The notes beneath the pieces were generated by a model. That model had not been told where the DNA came from. It saw only the letters and a program-made list of their open reading frames with translations, and did no database searches. DNA of 64,000 nucleotides from positions 183,334 through 247,333 of the forward strand of contig JBGAGY010000010.1 in NCBI GenBank assembly GCA_044226485.1. The letters run 5' to 3'. Shown here piece by piece: positions 51,608 through 63,600 of the stretch. Position numbers and translations under genes: made by a program. How positions within the stretch are numbered: the stretch's first letter is position 1; each line of letters starts with the position of its first letter. Source of the DNA: UBA6663 sp044226485 (lineage in GTDB: Bacteria > Chloroflexota > Anaerolineae > Anaerolineales > UBA6663).

Positions 51608-52039
51608 AGACTCAGATCCTTGAGCGCTAACCGCGTGGCAGCTATCGGCGAGATTTGCCGCGCGACCCGATACACGAAAGTCCAGAGCAGCGGTCGGTCA
51701 CCTCCTTTCAAAGTGGCGCAGCGTCGGTGAGTCAAGTCGGTTTCGAGGCGCGAACCGATATGCCACCCTTGGCAGGAGAACCCATGAATTTGTTTGCGAA
51801 AGGAACCGCCTCATGGTCATGCCTTTGGGCAACGAATCACAGTGATTAATGTCATGATGAGCCCGTATCAGGCGGCAACCACAATTGCAGGCGCGATAAC
51901 TGAGATCGACATCACGAAAATCGAAAGGGATTTCGCCCTGAGAATCGTGGGACTCTGAAGCCTGGCGACTGGACGCTCGAGCCGGGCTCGGTGAAAATCG
52001 GAGTCCAACCGAGTCATTCAGACAAGCAATCGAGTCCCT
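51608..52039. other. 432-bp divergent intergenic region
   Basis: This region lies between the nucleotidase gene (minus) and the GH140-like gene (plus), and is somewhat less GC-rich than its surroundings around 51780-51950. I see no gene, tandem repeat or strong promoter match. It presumably carries promoters for both genes. Confidence 0.3.
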
Positions 52040-53371
<1,332 letters not shown>

Positions 53372-53450
53372 AAACGTTTCTGTTGGCCGCGATTGGCTCA
53401 TTCACGGCATCGCTTTCGTCAGCGCATGAGAGTTGTGTGGCTGCAGGCGC

Positions 53451-53456
53451 TACAAT
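53451..53456 (+). promoter_or_regulatory. Candidate -10 box (TACAAT) just before the NTF2-like gene
   Basis: TACAAT ends 10 nt before the ATG at 53467, implying a leader of only a few nucleotides. Another TACAAT lies at 12803-12808, 63 bp before the coxD-like gene. No good -35 is seen for either. Confidence 0.3.
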
Positions 53457-53466
53457 CGAGCAACCT

Positions 53467-53877
53467 ATGCAACCTTCACCCGAATTGATCGATCTGCTGA
53501 CTCGTTACTATGATGCGTCTGGCCGTGGCGACGCCGAGTTCCTGAAGTCCTACGTGTCGGCGTCGCCTGAGGCTGTCGTGATCGGCACTGACCCGGGCGA
53601 ATGGTGGTCGGGCGGTGAGACCATCGTCGCGACCTGGGGCGGGGCGTGGCGTTCGCGCGGTGGCCTGACCGTGCGGGGCAGTCGACCCGTCGCGTACCGC
53701 TCGGGCTCCGTCGGCTGGGCGCTCGACCGGGCTGAGTTCGTGGCACCGAACGGCCAGACCGCGCCGTTCAGATTGACGGCCGTGTACGAAGAGGGCGCCG
53801 AAGGCTGGCGCATGGTGCACGCCCACTTCTCGCTGGGCGTCCCCGATGCGGAGGTGTTCGATGGTGATCGGGCTTGA
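53467..53877 (+). CDS. NTF2/SnoaL-like protein
   Basis: The gene encodes 136 residues in a single cone-shaped NTF2-like domain: LIDLLTRYYDASGRGDAEFLKSYVSASPEAVVIGTDPGEWWSG at the start, VGWALDRAEF and FRLTAVYEEGAEGWRMVHAHFSLGVPD at the end. Such domains bind small molecules or form part of an enzyme, or are stand-alone. The MgtC-like gene starts 17 bp inside its 3' end, so the two are co-translated. Confidence 0.8.
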   Translation: MQPSPELIDLLTRYYDASGRGDAEFLKSYVSASPEAVVIGTDPGEWWSGGETIVATWGGAWRSRGGLTVRGSRPVAYRSGSVGWALDRAEFVAPNGQTAPFRLTAVYEEGAEGWRMVHAHFSLGVPDAEVFDGDRA

Positions 53878-54505
53878 GTCTGAAGACCTCGTGCGTCTGT
53901 TGCTCTCGCTCGCCGTTGGCGGCGCGATCGGCCTCGAGCGTGAGATCCGCGACAAGGCAGCCGGCCTGCGCACGATCATCTTCATCTGCGTCGGCTCGAC
54001 GCTTTTCACGCTCCTGTCGGTGAAGCTCGGCGGGTCAAATGAGATGGCCCGGATCGCGTCGAACATCGTCGTCGGCGTCGGCTTTCTGGGCGCCGGCACG
54101 ATCTTGCGCGAAGCCGGTCGCATCATTGGGCTGACCACGGCGGCCGTGGTGTGGCTTGTCGCTGCTCTGGGCATGGCCATCGGCGCCGGGCAGTACGGTC
54201 TCGCCCTGGCGACCGCCGTGATCGCGCTGATCGTATTGAGGGCCTTCCCCCTTGTCGAGCGCCTGTTCAGCGACGTCCGTCAGGAGTCGACGGTCGAGAT
54301 CCTGGTGCCGCACGATCGAGATCACGTCGCCACGCTCGAGGGCCAGATGCGGGCCGAAGGTCTCCAGGTGAATCGTATGCATCAGAAGCGCTCTGAAGGG
54401 ACGCTGGCTGTCGGCTGGCGGATCAGCGGCAAGGGCTCGGCGGTGCGCGCCGAGATCGAGCGCTTGATGGCAGACGCCGAGATTGAAGAAGTGAAGGTGT
54501 CGTGA
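53861..54505 (+). CDS. MgtC/SapB-family membrane protein
   Basis: The gene encodes 214 residues. The N-terminal membrane part contains the signature LSLAVGGAIGLEREIRDKAAGLRTIIFICVGSTLFTLLS and VGVGFLGAGTILREAG. The C-terminal cytoplasmic ACT-like domain (TVEILVPHDRDHVATLEGQMRAEGLQVNRMHQK) follows. MgtC proteins affect magnesium homeostasis, acid or F-ATPase activity. The start at 53861 has a GGAGG Shine-Dalgarno and overlaps the previous gene. Confidence 0.9.
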   Translation: MVIGLESEDLVRLLLSLAVGGAIGLEREIRDKAAGLRTIIFICVGSTLFTLLSVKLGGSNEMARIASNIVVGVGFLGAGTILREAGRIIGLTTAAVVWLVAALGMAIGAGQYGLALATAVIALIVLRAFPLVERLFSDVRQESTVEILVPHDRDHVATLEGQMRAEGLQVNRMHQKRSEGTLAVGWRISGKGSAVRAEIERLMADAEIEEVKVS

Positions 54506-54509
54506 GGCC

Positions 54510-56435
54510 TCAGCGCGACGCCTGCAGAAGCGTCGGCAGAAACTGCGTGTGAAGCGCGTCGAGCCGGAGCAGCGTCTGATACCCCGCGATCAGTCCCGTG
54601 TCGCCCACCACATCGACGTCGTAGGCCAGACCGACGACCGGTCGGTCGCCCGGCTCGACCGACGCCCAGCTGACTCCATCCCAATGAAGGATCACGCCAT
54701 CGCCGACGGCCCAGCCGTCATCGGTGGCGGCGAGCGCCACAGCGAACAGGTCTGCTTGAGTGGGCGACGACGTCAATGTCCACTCCGTGCCGTCCCAATG
54801 CAGCAGCGTGCCGGCGTCGCCCACCGCCCAGGCGTCGTCCTCGGCGAAGATGTCGATGCCCAACACCTCAGAGCTGGTCGGGCTCGGCGCCATCGTCCAA
54901 CCCGCGCCGTTCCAATGCGTGAGTTCACCGTTTCGAGTCGCGAGCCAGCCATCCGTATCGGTGCGCATGGCGAGGGCCGTCGGGAGCCCTGTGACGCCCG
55001 GGATATCGGTGGCCGTCCAGTCCCGACCCTCCCAGTGCACCACCTGGCCGTGATAGACGCCGAGGACCTCGATCCACGCCCAGGCCCAGGCGCTTGACTT
55101 CGAGATCGACTGAACGTCGTTGAAGCTGCCACCGATGCGTGTGGGCGCCTGGCTCCAGCTCTCGCCATCCCAATGCAAGGCGGTGCCCATGTTTCCAACG
55201 GCCCAGCCCTCGTCAGCCGCCGCGAAGTCCACATCTTCAAGAGACTCGGCATCCATCAAGGGCGGCAGGTCCCAGCGCCTCCAGCGATCGTTGACGCGCT
55301 GAAAGAGGCCGCTTGCGCCGACGGCCCAGGCTTCGGTGGGCGAGATGATGTCCACGCCGCTGAAAATGTCGCCGCCAAGGAACCGCGTGGTCGGAGACCA
55401 GACCGCGCCGTTCAAGGCCATGGAAGCGCCCAGGGTCCCAACCACTGCGCCGTAGCCGCCAGGATCGACGTCGATCGCCCGCCAGTTGAGGTGCCCGGTC
55501 TGATCCACCGGCGACCAACTGACACCATCCCACCGCTGAAGACCGGACGAGCCGGCCGCCCACGCGGCCTGCCCGGAAACGGCGTCTACGCTGTCGATCC
55601 CGACTGCCGCCTGCGTATCGGGCAGCCATTGGGTCCCGTTCCAGCGCAGGAGCCGTGTGCCGCTCTCGAGCATCCAGCCTGTCGTCGCGTCGGCCAGGCT
55701 TACGTCGGAGTAGGGCGCCTTGTCGGCGCCGTTTTCGTCCAGCCAGACGGCCCAGGTGGTTCCGTTCCAGCGCAGGATGATGTGCGAGCAGGACGCCGCC
55801 AGCAGGTTCTCGGAGAGGCAGCGCCCACCGACTGCCCAGCCGTCGTCACTGGAAACCATATCGATCGAGAGCAGCGGATACGGCGACGGTGAGGCGATGG
55901 CGCTCCATGTCTGCCCATTCCAACGCAGGATCGTGCTGGTGCATGTGTTGCCGGACGCGTCGCAGGCGCCGCCAACGGCCCAGGCATCTTGTGGCGTCAA
56001 CGAGTCGACATCGTGAATCTCAACGTTCGGGACGGTTACAGCTGTCCACCCGGCGGTGCCCCAATGAAGCGCGACGGTGCCCAAACCCATCGCCCAGCCC
56101 TCGCTCGCCGAGGACATGTCGAGGGCCCTCAACCTGCCGGTGGCCGGCGTTTGAGAGGTTTGCCAGCGTTGGCCATCCCAGCGTGCCAGCGTGCCGTTGC
56201 CTTCGACGGTGACCTCGATCATCCAGCCATCGTGGGCCGAGACCAGGTCGACGGCGACCTGGTCGGACTGCCCGCAGCGGTACGCCTCGCACCACCAACC
56301 CTGGCCGTTCGCCGGCGCGGGCCCAGCGGCGCCGACTGTTGGCGTCGACAGCAGGCTGATGAGGACGGCGGCAGCGACGCACCAGCGCGCTCTTGTCCGT
56401 GGCCACAACTCGACTCGCGATCGCCATGGATTCAT
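54510..56435 (-). CDS. Secreted YCF48-like/beta-propeller repeat protein
   Basis: The gene encodes about 641 residues. A signal peptide (about 1-36, ending VGAAGPAPA) is followed by about a dozen repeats of the type DGWAVG-x-GTLLHWDGTEW. I count twelve Gly/Ala-Trp repeat cores, for example EGWAMG, DAWAVGG, EGWAVGN and DAWAVGD. The pattern resembles the photosystem-assembly YCF48 and BNR/sialidase-like propellers. There is no catalytic motif. It may be a surface-binding or lipoprotein-like scaffold. I start at the ATG at 56435; in-frame ATGs at 56453 and 56480 would add a Cys- and Arg-rich run. Confidence 0.75.
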   Translation of the reverse strand: MNPWRSRVELWPRTRARWCVAAAVLISLLSTPTVGAAGPAPANGQGWWCEAYRCGQSDQVAVDLVSAHDGWMIEVTVEGNGTLARWDGQRWQTSQTPATGRLRALDMSSASEGWAMGLGTVALHWGTAGWTAVTVPNVEIHDVDSLTPQDAWAVGGACDASGNTCTSTILRWNGQTWSAIASPSPYPLLSIDMVSSDDGWAVGGRCLSENLLAASCSHIILRWNGTTWAVWLDENGADKAPYSDVSLADATTGWMLESGTRLLRWNGTQWLPDTQAAVGIDSVDAVSGQAAWAAGSSGLQRWDGVSWSPVDQTGHLNWRAIDVDPGGYGAVVGTLGASMALNGAVWSPTTRFLGGDIFSGVDIISPTEAWAVGASGLFQRVNDRWRRWDLPPLMDAESLEDVDFAAADEGWAVGNMGTALHWDGESWSQAPTRIGGSFNDVQSISKSSAWAWAWIEVLGVYHGQVVHWEGRDWTATDIPGVTGLPTALAMRTDTDGWLATRNGELTHWNGAGWTMAPSPTSSEVLGIDIFAEDDAWAVGDAGTLLHWDGTEWTLTSSPTQADLFAVALAATDDGWAVGDGVILHWDGVSWASVEPGDRPVVGLAYDVDVVGDTGLIAGYQTLLRLDALHTQFLPTLLQASR

Positions 56436-56554
56436 GGAAGATCCCCCGCACATGTATCGAGGCTTCGCCCGGCGCGCCACGGAGTAAACTTATGCGACAG
56501 ACATCACTGAATGCCATCGTGCCGGCGCCGCGCAGGTCGAGATCATCTTACTCC

Positions 56555-57079
56555 ATGTCCACCGACACCCGCTATCGCATCAGGCCGCTTCGCGCTGACG
56601 AAATCGCTCTGCTGCCGGCCATCGAGCAGGCAGCAGGCGTGCTGTTCCGTGGGACGAGCGAGGATTGGATCGTCGACGATGATGGCCGTGGCCTCGACTC
56701 GTATGAAGCCTGGCAGCGAACGGGTCAGATCCTCGTCGCGGTCGACGACGCCGACGTTCCGATCGGGTTCGCGGCAGTCGGCCCGCTCGACGGCCAGGGT
56801 TATCTGCACGAGATCGACGTGCACCCTGAGCATGGCCAGCGCGGGCTGGGTCGTCGCCTCGTCGAGGCCGCCTGCGATTGGGCGCGCGAGCAGGGCTTCA
56901 GTTTCATGCAACTCTCGACCTTCCGGCACATCGCCTGGAACGCGCCGTTCTATGCGCGCCTCGGTTTCCGCGAGCTCAGCGGCACCGAGCTCGGTCCCGA
57001 TCTGATCGCCGAGGGCCGCCACGAGGCCGACTCGGGCCTGGACATGACGAAGCGGGTATTCATGCGCCGGGAACTGTAG
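56555..57079 (+). CDS. GNAT-family N-acetyltransferase
   Basis: The gene encodes 174 residues with one GNAT domain: RYRIRPLRADEIALLPAIEQAAG, then LHEIDVHPEHGQRGLGRRLVEAACDWAREQG (acetyl-CoA loop RGLGRR) and FSFMQLSTFRHIAWNAPFYARLGFRELSG. The acceptor is unknown. The gene is divergent from the repeat protein at 54510. An upstream in-frame ATG at 56393 would run through that gene's 5' end and is not used. Confidence 0.85.
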   Translation: MSTDTRYRIRPLRADEIALLPAIEQAAGVLFRGTSEDWIVDDDGRGLDSYEAWQRTGQILVAVDDADVPIGFAAVGPLDGQGYLHEIDVHPEHGQRGLGRRLVEAACDWAREQGFSFMQLSTFRHIAWNAPFYARLGFRELSGTELGPDLIAEGRHEADSGLDMTKRVFMRREL

Positions 57080-57163
57080 GTGGAAAAGTCAGGAGAGAGA
57101 AGGGAATAGTCCCTCATCTCGGTTCGTTTACACACTTCTATCCTCGCCGACTCCCTCAATGGC

Positions 57164-57192
57164 TTGTCCGACACACAGGCGAGTGCTAGAGT
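57164..57192 (+). promoter_or_regulatory. Candidate sigma-70 promoter before the first giant paralogue
   Basis: TTGTCC (57164-57169), 17 bp, then TAGAGT (57187-57192) with TGC immediately upstream as an extended -10. It lies 63 bp before the ATG at 57255. Confidence 0.35.
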
Positions 57193-57254
57193 CGAGGATG
57201 CGTTTCCGGTACAAGATACTGTTACGGTGAGGGGGGCGCTCTCGCGCCATTCAT

Positions 57255-60200
57255 ATGACAACAGAAGATCGCCTGTCAGCCTCGTTGGCACGTGTGTCAA
57301 GAGCGGGCGTGGCTTGCCTGCTGGCATGCGCCTTGGTGTTGCCGCCCGGCGTTGAGCAGGGTGCGGTGCGGGCGGATGATGGCTTGCCGCCGCGAGCCCC
57401 GCGCACGGTGGAAGAGATTGACGTGGCTCCGCCCGCCAACGAGGTGGCGACTGTCGCGCCGCCGCTCGATAATGCACAAGGCACCGCCAGCCTGCTGGCG
57501 TATCAATCCTTCCAGGACGGCAACTGGGAGATCTACGTCACGGTGCCTTACGCTGGAGTGCCCCGGCGCCTGACGGCAGATCCCGCATCGGACCTTGAGC
57601 CCAAGCTCAGCCCGGACCTCAGCCGCATCGTCTTCACGTCACGGCGCACGGGCAACTACGACCTCTTCCGCATCAACGTCGACGGCACGGGCCTCGTCCA
57701 GTTGACCGGCGACGGCGCCACCGACTCGGCCGCGACATGGTCGCCTGACGGATCGCGCCTGGCGTTCCAAAGCCGACGCACCGGCAACGACGACATCTTC
57801 ATCATGAACGCCGACGGCGGCGGCCTCGTCCAGCTGACGAACAACCTGGACTATGACGGCGAGCCCGCCTGGTCGCCTGACGGGAAGCAGATCGCGTTCA
57901 TCTCTCGACGCACGCCGGGTGATCACACTTTCTTCCTCTACGTCATGAACGCCGACGGAAGCGGTCAGCGGGTCCTGGCCTCCTCTCCGTACAGCAGCCG
58001 CCCGGCCTGGTCGCCTGACGCGCAGCGCCTGCTATACGATGCCTTTGACCCGTCCGCCGGTCAACGGCTCTACATCTATGAAGTTGCCAGCAACTCCCTC
58101 CATCCGACCGGCCACTTCCCCGTGTCGTCGTACCCCTATGTGGACGTGATGGCGGGCGCGTGGGGGGCGTCGGACACTGTATACGTGACCGTCGCCGAGT
58201 ACACGCCCGTCAACGGGCAGTTTTATCTACAGCGCCTTCAGGTGTGGTCAGTCGACGTCACAAATCCGGCGAGCGGTAGCCCCGTTGCGTTTTCTCCAGC
58301 CGCATTTCCGAGCTGGGGCAGTTCGGACCGCCGGCCGCCGATCACGACGCCGTGGTTCCCGACGCCGATCGGCAAGCGCTTCGCCCCATTAGAAGTGCGC
58401 GTGACGGGAGGCGATCAGGGTGAAGCCGGCATCGCCACGGTCGAGGTCCAGACCCGCCGGTCGTCAAATGAAAGCTGGCAGACTTACGGCGGTGGGTGCG
58501 TCGTCGCTGCCCGAGCGGTGTGGTCATGTCAGGTGCCCACCAGCGACGGCGCGCAGCTGCAGGTTCGCTCACGGGGCATCGATGCCTACGGCAATCGCGA
58601 GGCCTGGTCGAACGATCCACAACGCTGGGCGACCGCCGAGATCTACGACAAGGAGTACATGGGGGTCGTGCGCGATCTGCGCGGCATCCCCCTGGCGAAC
58701 GTGTCGATGACGGGCTTCCCGAGCACGGTCGAGCCCGTCGTGCTCACGGACGGCGCCGGCAACTGGCGCGCTCACCAGCGTGAGACGAGCCAGATCTACT
58801 CCGTTGCGGCCGGCCTGCCCGGCGCACTGACCAGCACGATCCGTTCCGACAGGTTCGACCTGACGGGCACCGACCGCATGGTGCGCGGCGATTTTGACCT
58901 GATCCCGTCCGACAATGTGCTGGTCAACCCTGGCTTCGACACGCCGGGCCTCGGCTGGAGCGCCATGAACCGCTCGCCATTGGCCTGGCTCGATCCGGCG
59001 GTCTTGACAATCCCGTCCGGTCAACTGCGGCTCAGCTCCATGGCGTCATACGAATACCTCCGCAGCCCGATTGGAGGGGCGGCCTCGGTTCAGGTCGGTG
59101 ATACGACCGTCATCGCCTATCACAACTGGAGCGAGACGACGTTGCGACTGTGCCAGGGGAGCCAGCCGTGCGTGGAGACCGATCCGATCCCGGGCTGGAT
59201 GACGGATCTGGGCGCCGCCGCTGACGGAGCCCTGGCCATCATCGCGCGCAACACCAGCAATGCCAGCCAGTTCCAGCTGCGCACACAGGCCGGCACCTGG
59301 CAGGCCGCGATGGCCTTCCCGTACTACAGCGAAGGCGCGAACCATCGTCTGCTTGCCGACCACGATGGACGCTGGCATTACGTCTGGTCAGACCTGGTCG
59401 GCAACGTGTACATGGCCCATCGAGCGGACGGCGGCGGCTGGTCGTCGGCCGACCCTGTCGGGTATCTGCCGCTCGGCATGGATGCAGTCATCGACTCCGA
59501 CAACCTGTTGCGCATCATCGGCTGCGCGGATGACGGTGTGACCGACCGCACCTGGTCGCCCTGGAGCGGCCTTTCGGCGCCGACGTCGATCGCATCTCAG
59601 GTGTGCCAGAAGAACACGCTGGCAGCCCAGATCGACCTGGCGGGCAACATCTATGCCGTGTGGACGAACGGCGGCAACACCGTGGCGAGTCGCCGACTGG
59701 CTGGCGGATCGTGGGGAGCCCCGGTCGCGCTCGATGGCCACGCCCAGGCGCTACGTGGGCTCGTGGCCGGCAACTCGGGCCGGCCGCGCCTCGTCGTCAG
59801 TGATGGCGCCGAGCGATTACTCCTCATGGAAATCACGGCGGATGGACAGTGGTCGGCGCCGCTGGCCAGGACTCTGGCAGCGCCGTATGCCGGAGGACGT
59901 CTGCTCGCGACCGATCTGAACGCTATGACCCTGACTACCAGCGACCAGTACCCGTACGCGTCGGCGAGTTCGCTCACCCACTATATGTTGATCGACGGCA
60001 GTGGGGTGGCCGGTGTTCGCCAGGTCGTGACCATCCCGGCCGATATGCGCTCGCCGACGCTGTTCATGCGTTACCAGTATTCGTCAGTCGACCCGGCAGA
60101 CTCGTTGACGATCTCCATTCAGGCCAGCGATGCGCCGACGCCGACCGTCGTCTCGATGGCGACGCCGTTCAACGGGATCTGGGGCACGCAATGGCTCGAT

Positions 60201-60605
60201 GCCTCAGCCTGGGCCGGCAAGACGGTGACGGTCACCGTCGCGTTGGCCGACGGCGCCGGCGGTTCGATGCCCGGCGCGTATCTCGACACCGTCGCGCTGG
60301 CGTCCTGGACCACCCCGGCCGTCACGGCAATCGCCCCGCTGCAACTCGACGGCGAAGGCTCGACCTTCACGATCACGGGCGAGCGTTTTGCGTTGACGCC
60401 GACAGTGCTCGTCGGCGGGCATGCCGCGTTCGTGACGATGCTCGATCCACAACACCTGACCGTGACGTTGCCAGCCGGCACACCCCTCGGCCTGCGATCC
60501 GTGATCGTGGTCAACCCGGGCGGTTTCGCCGCACAGGCCGCCGAGACCGTGTCTGTGGGCAGCGATTGGGTGACCCTGCCTATCCTGCTGCGCTGGACTC
60601 CTTAA
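57255..60605 (+). CDS. Giant secreted TolB-propeller/IPT protein, paralogue 1
   Basis: The gene encodes 1116 residues. A signal peptide (about 1-40) is followed by a Pro-rich linker (RAPRTVEEIDVAPP). A TolB/PD40-type propeller begins about residue 85 with repeats such as SPDLSRIVFTSRRTGNYDLFRINVDGTGLVQLT, WSPDGSRLAFQSRRTGNDDIFIMNADGGG and WSPDGKQIAFISRRT. Next are an Ig-like segment, a CarboxypepD-like segment (DLRGIPLANVSMTGFPS), a middle sialidase/BNR-like region (RLLADHDGRWHYVWSDLVGNVYMAHRADGGGWSS) and a jelly-roll-like part. The C-terminus is an IPT/TIG domain (VTAIAPLQLDGEGSTFTITGERF...) followed by a short tail. No sorting signal or catalytic site is evident. The neighbouring gene is a full-length paralogue. 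Confidence 0.82.
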   Translation: MTTEDRLSASLARVSRAGVACLLACALVLPPGVEQGAVRADDGLPPRAPRTVEEIDVAPPANEVATVAPPLDNAQGTASLLAYQSFQDGNWEIYVTVPYAGVPRRLTADPASDLEPKLSPDLSRIVFTSRRTGNYDLFRINVDGTGLVQLTGDGATDSAATWSPDGSRLAFQSRRTGNDDIFIMNADGGGLVQLTNNLDYDGEPAWSPDGKQIAFISRRTPGDHTFFLYVMNADGSGQRVLASSPYSSRPAWSPDAQRLLYDAFDPSAGQRLYIYEVASNSLHPTGHFPVSSYPYVDVMAGAWGASDTVYVTVAEYTPVNGQFYLQRLQVWSVDVTNPASGSPVAFSPAAFPSWGSSDRRPPITTPWFPTPIGKRFAPLEVRVTGGDQGEAGIATVEVQTRRSSNESWQTYGGGCVVAARAVWSCQVPTSDGAQLQVRSRGIDAYGNREAWSNDPQRWATAEIYDKEYMGVVRDLRGIPLANVSMTGFPSTVEPVVLTDGAGNWRAHQRETSQIYSVAAGLPGALTSTIRSDRFDLTGTDRMVRGDFDLIPSDNVLVNPGFDTPGLGWSAMNRSPLAWLDPAVLTIPSGQLRLSSMASYEYLRSPIGGAASVQVGDTTVIAYHNWSETTLRLCQGSQPCVETDPIPGWMTDLGAAADGALAIIARNTSNASQFQLRTQAGTWQAAMAFPYYSEGANHRLLADHDGRWHYVWSDLVGNVYMAHRADGGGWSSADPVGYLPLGMDAVIDSDNLLRIIGCADDGVTDRTWSPWSGLSAPTSIASQVCQKNTLAAQIDLAGNIYAVWTNGGNTVASRRLAGGSWGAPVALDGHAQALRGLVAGNSGRPRLVVSDGAERLLLMEITADGQWSAPLARTLAAPYAGGRLLATDLNAMTLTTSDQYPYASASSLTHYMLIDGSGVAGVRQVVTIPADMRSPTLFMRYQYSSVDPADSLTISIQASDAPTPTVVSMATPFNGIWGTQWLDASAWAGKTVTVTVALADGAGGSMPGAYLDTVALASWTTPAVTAIAPLQLDGEGSTFTITGERFALTPTVLVGGHAAFVTMLDPQHLTVTLPAGTPLGLRSVIVVNPGGFAAQAAETVSVGSDWVTLPILLRWTP

Positions 60606-60638
60606 GGTGTCTCGTTTGGTGAATGTGCTCTGCAACCA

Positions 60639-63600
60639 ATGGTGACTCAGATGAACTCCCGACCCATCCGCCCATCCGTCGTTCTCGCCTTACGTTTCTT
60701 CACGACCGCGCTGCTTGTTGTCGGCCAGGCGATCGGCGGCCCCGCCCCGGCCAGCGCGCAGGACGCGCCGCCCCCTCCGCGGGCGCCGCGCACCCTGGAG
60801 GATCCCACGATCCCGGCGCTGCCCGGCGAGGAGGCGACGACGGCTGAAGCGCCCAGCGAGCTGGAACGGGCGCAAACCGATATGGCCAAGTTCGCGTACC
60901 AGAGCTACGCTGACAACAATTGGGAGATCTATCTCACGTCCAGCGATTTCGGTGGCACCTATCGCCTGACACAGGACGGCTCGCCCGATCTTGAACCCGC
61001 GTTCAGCCCCGACATGTCGCGCGTCGTGTTCTCATCGCGGCGAAGCGGCAACTACGATCTCTATCGCGTCAACGCAGACGGCTCGGGCCTTGCCATGTTG
61101 ACCAACTCAGGGGCCACGGACTCTGGCGCGGCCTGGTCGCCCGACAGCCAGCGCCTCGTGTTCCAGAGCAATCGCGAAGCCAATCAGTACGACGTCTACG
61201 TGATGAACGCCGACGGCGGCGGGGTGACGCGTCTCACGACTCAAACCGGCTATGACGGCGAGCCCGCCTGGTCGCCGGACGGCAAACAGATCGCGTTCAT
61301 CTCGCGTCGCACGACCGGAAACGTCGACTACCACCTCTATCTGATGAACGCTGATGGCAGCAATCAGCATATCCTTGCGGCCGTGCCGTACGCTGCGAAC
61401 CCGGCCTGGTCGCTGGATGGGAAGCGCATCCTGATTGATGGCCTGAACGCCGACGGCTGGCAGCGCCTGTATGTCGTCGACTCCGCCACGGGCCAGACGC
61501 GCACGCTCGACTACTTCGTCGGCGACACGAACGTTGATCTGCTCGCCGGGTCATGGGGCCTGAATGACCAGATCTTCTTCACTCGCGCGCACTACGTGTA
61601 CTACAACAGCACCTGGTATTGGGACTCGATGGACATCTACAGCGTCTCCATCGATTGGTCTTCGAGTGTGCCGTGGCTGCGAGTCGGCAATCGGATGGCC
61701 AATCCAAGCTGGGCCAATCCCGATCACTGGCCGCCGACCTCGACCTTCTTGAACGATCGCTCGGGGTACGCCCTGCGCGGCACCGGCGTCTCCTTCGACA
61801 TGCTGGTGATGGACCAGGGCCCGGCCGGCGCCGGGGGCGGCATGGGTCAGATCCGCGTCGATGGCGGCGCGTGGATGAACGACGTGAACTGCCAACCGAC
61901 CTGGTCTTCTGTGGTGCACTGCTATGTGATGGGCTATTTCCCCGGCACGCTCCTCGAATATCGCTTCCGCGCGATGGACGCCTATGGCAATCAGGAAGCC
62001 TGGCCGACGGATCCGGCGCGCTGGGGGCAGTTCAGGTACTACGATCTGGACGTGTCTGGGACGGTGGTCGATCAGACCGGTCGGCCGCTTGCGCAGGTTC
62101 CCATTACGGGCATCCCCGCCGTCGAGTCCAACCTCCAGAGCGATGCTGCCGGTCGTTGGGCGGCGCATCAAACGCAGCCGAGCACGAATGTGACGGTGAC
62201 CGTCGGCACCGGCGGTTCCGCGGTGAGCCGACCCGAATCGCAGTTCACGGCGGTTGGCGGCGCCCTGTCGAGCACCTTCGTCCTGCCGCCGGCCGACAAC
62301 GCCATCGCCAATCCGCGCTTCGATGTCGATACGCAGGGCTGGTCGGCGCTGACGCCGGCGGGTCTGCAATGGGTCGACACGGTCGACGGCGCTCATGGCG
62401 TTCTGCGGGCCAGCGTCGCGGCCGGCGGGTGGGCGGCGACGGGAACAGTGATCACGGCGACCGCCGCGCTCTCGGGCACTTCGACGCTGCTCGCGTACCG
62501 TGATCTGTCGGGCAATCACTTCCAGGCCTGCCTCGGAGCCCCTGCCTGCCCGATTGAAGATCTCGGAACGACGTCGACGCGCGACCTCGTGGTGGGCGCT
62601 GACGGCACCGTCTCCATGATCCTGATGAACGACGACGGCACGCGATCGTTCCGCCAGCGCAGCCCCGCAGGCGTCTGGTCGAGCGCCACGTCCTTCCCGT
62701 ACATGGGCGGAGGGGCCAGCCATCGACTGCTGTTCGATCATGCAGGCCACCTGCATTACATCTGGGCCGAGGGCGATGGAATGGTGCATGTCGCGCACTA
62801 CGAGGGCGGCGGCAGCTGGTCCGGCGCGGCGCAGGCCGGGCTGATGCCCCTCGGCTCGGACTATGTCTTCGACGCCAATGACGTCCTGCACATGGTCGGC
62901 TGCCCGACCAGCGGCGTGGTCGAGGTCACGTGGTCGGAGGCGGTCGGCATGTCGTTCCCGAGCCCGGTTTCGAGCGAGACCTGCGACGGCTCTCATCAGG
63001 GCACGACCCTAGACGCAGCGGGCCACCTCGACACGGTCTGGAGCAGCGGCGGGGTGGTTCGCTTCAGCCGCCGCAACGGCGACGGCACGTGGGGCGAAGG
63101 GCAGCCGGCGACGGGCTTTGCGCTCGCGGCGCGGGGCAGCGTGCCGGGCTCCAATGGCCGCGCGACGGTGATGACCGTCAACCCGACCACACACGTCGTC
63201 ACGCTTCGCCAGCCCGCGGATTCGGGCCTTGGATGGAGCGCGCTCGCCGCCACGCTGCCGACTGTGACGGCCAACAGCGGCCGGCGCTTTCTGGCGCTCA
63301 ACACGTCGATGAAGGAGGCGCTGGCCCTCGAGGCGACGGCGGGCGGCTTCAACGTCATCGCCTATCCGATCGACTTCACGGATTCGGCTTCAAGCGTTGG
63401 CCAGGTCGTCACGCTTCCCGCGAACATGCACCATCCGTTGCTTTCGGCCGTGTACCGAAATCCCCTGGCCAACAACGATGACAGCGTCGCGTTTGCCGTT
63501 CAAGGGGTTGGGCAGGCACAGCCCACGCTGTTCGCGCTCAGCCCGGGCTCGGCCTGGCAACGCATCTCGTTCGACCTCTCGGCCTGGGCCGGCCAGACCA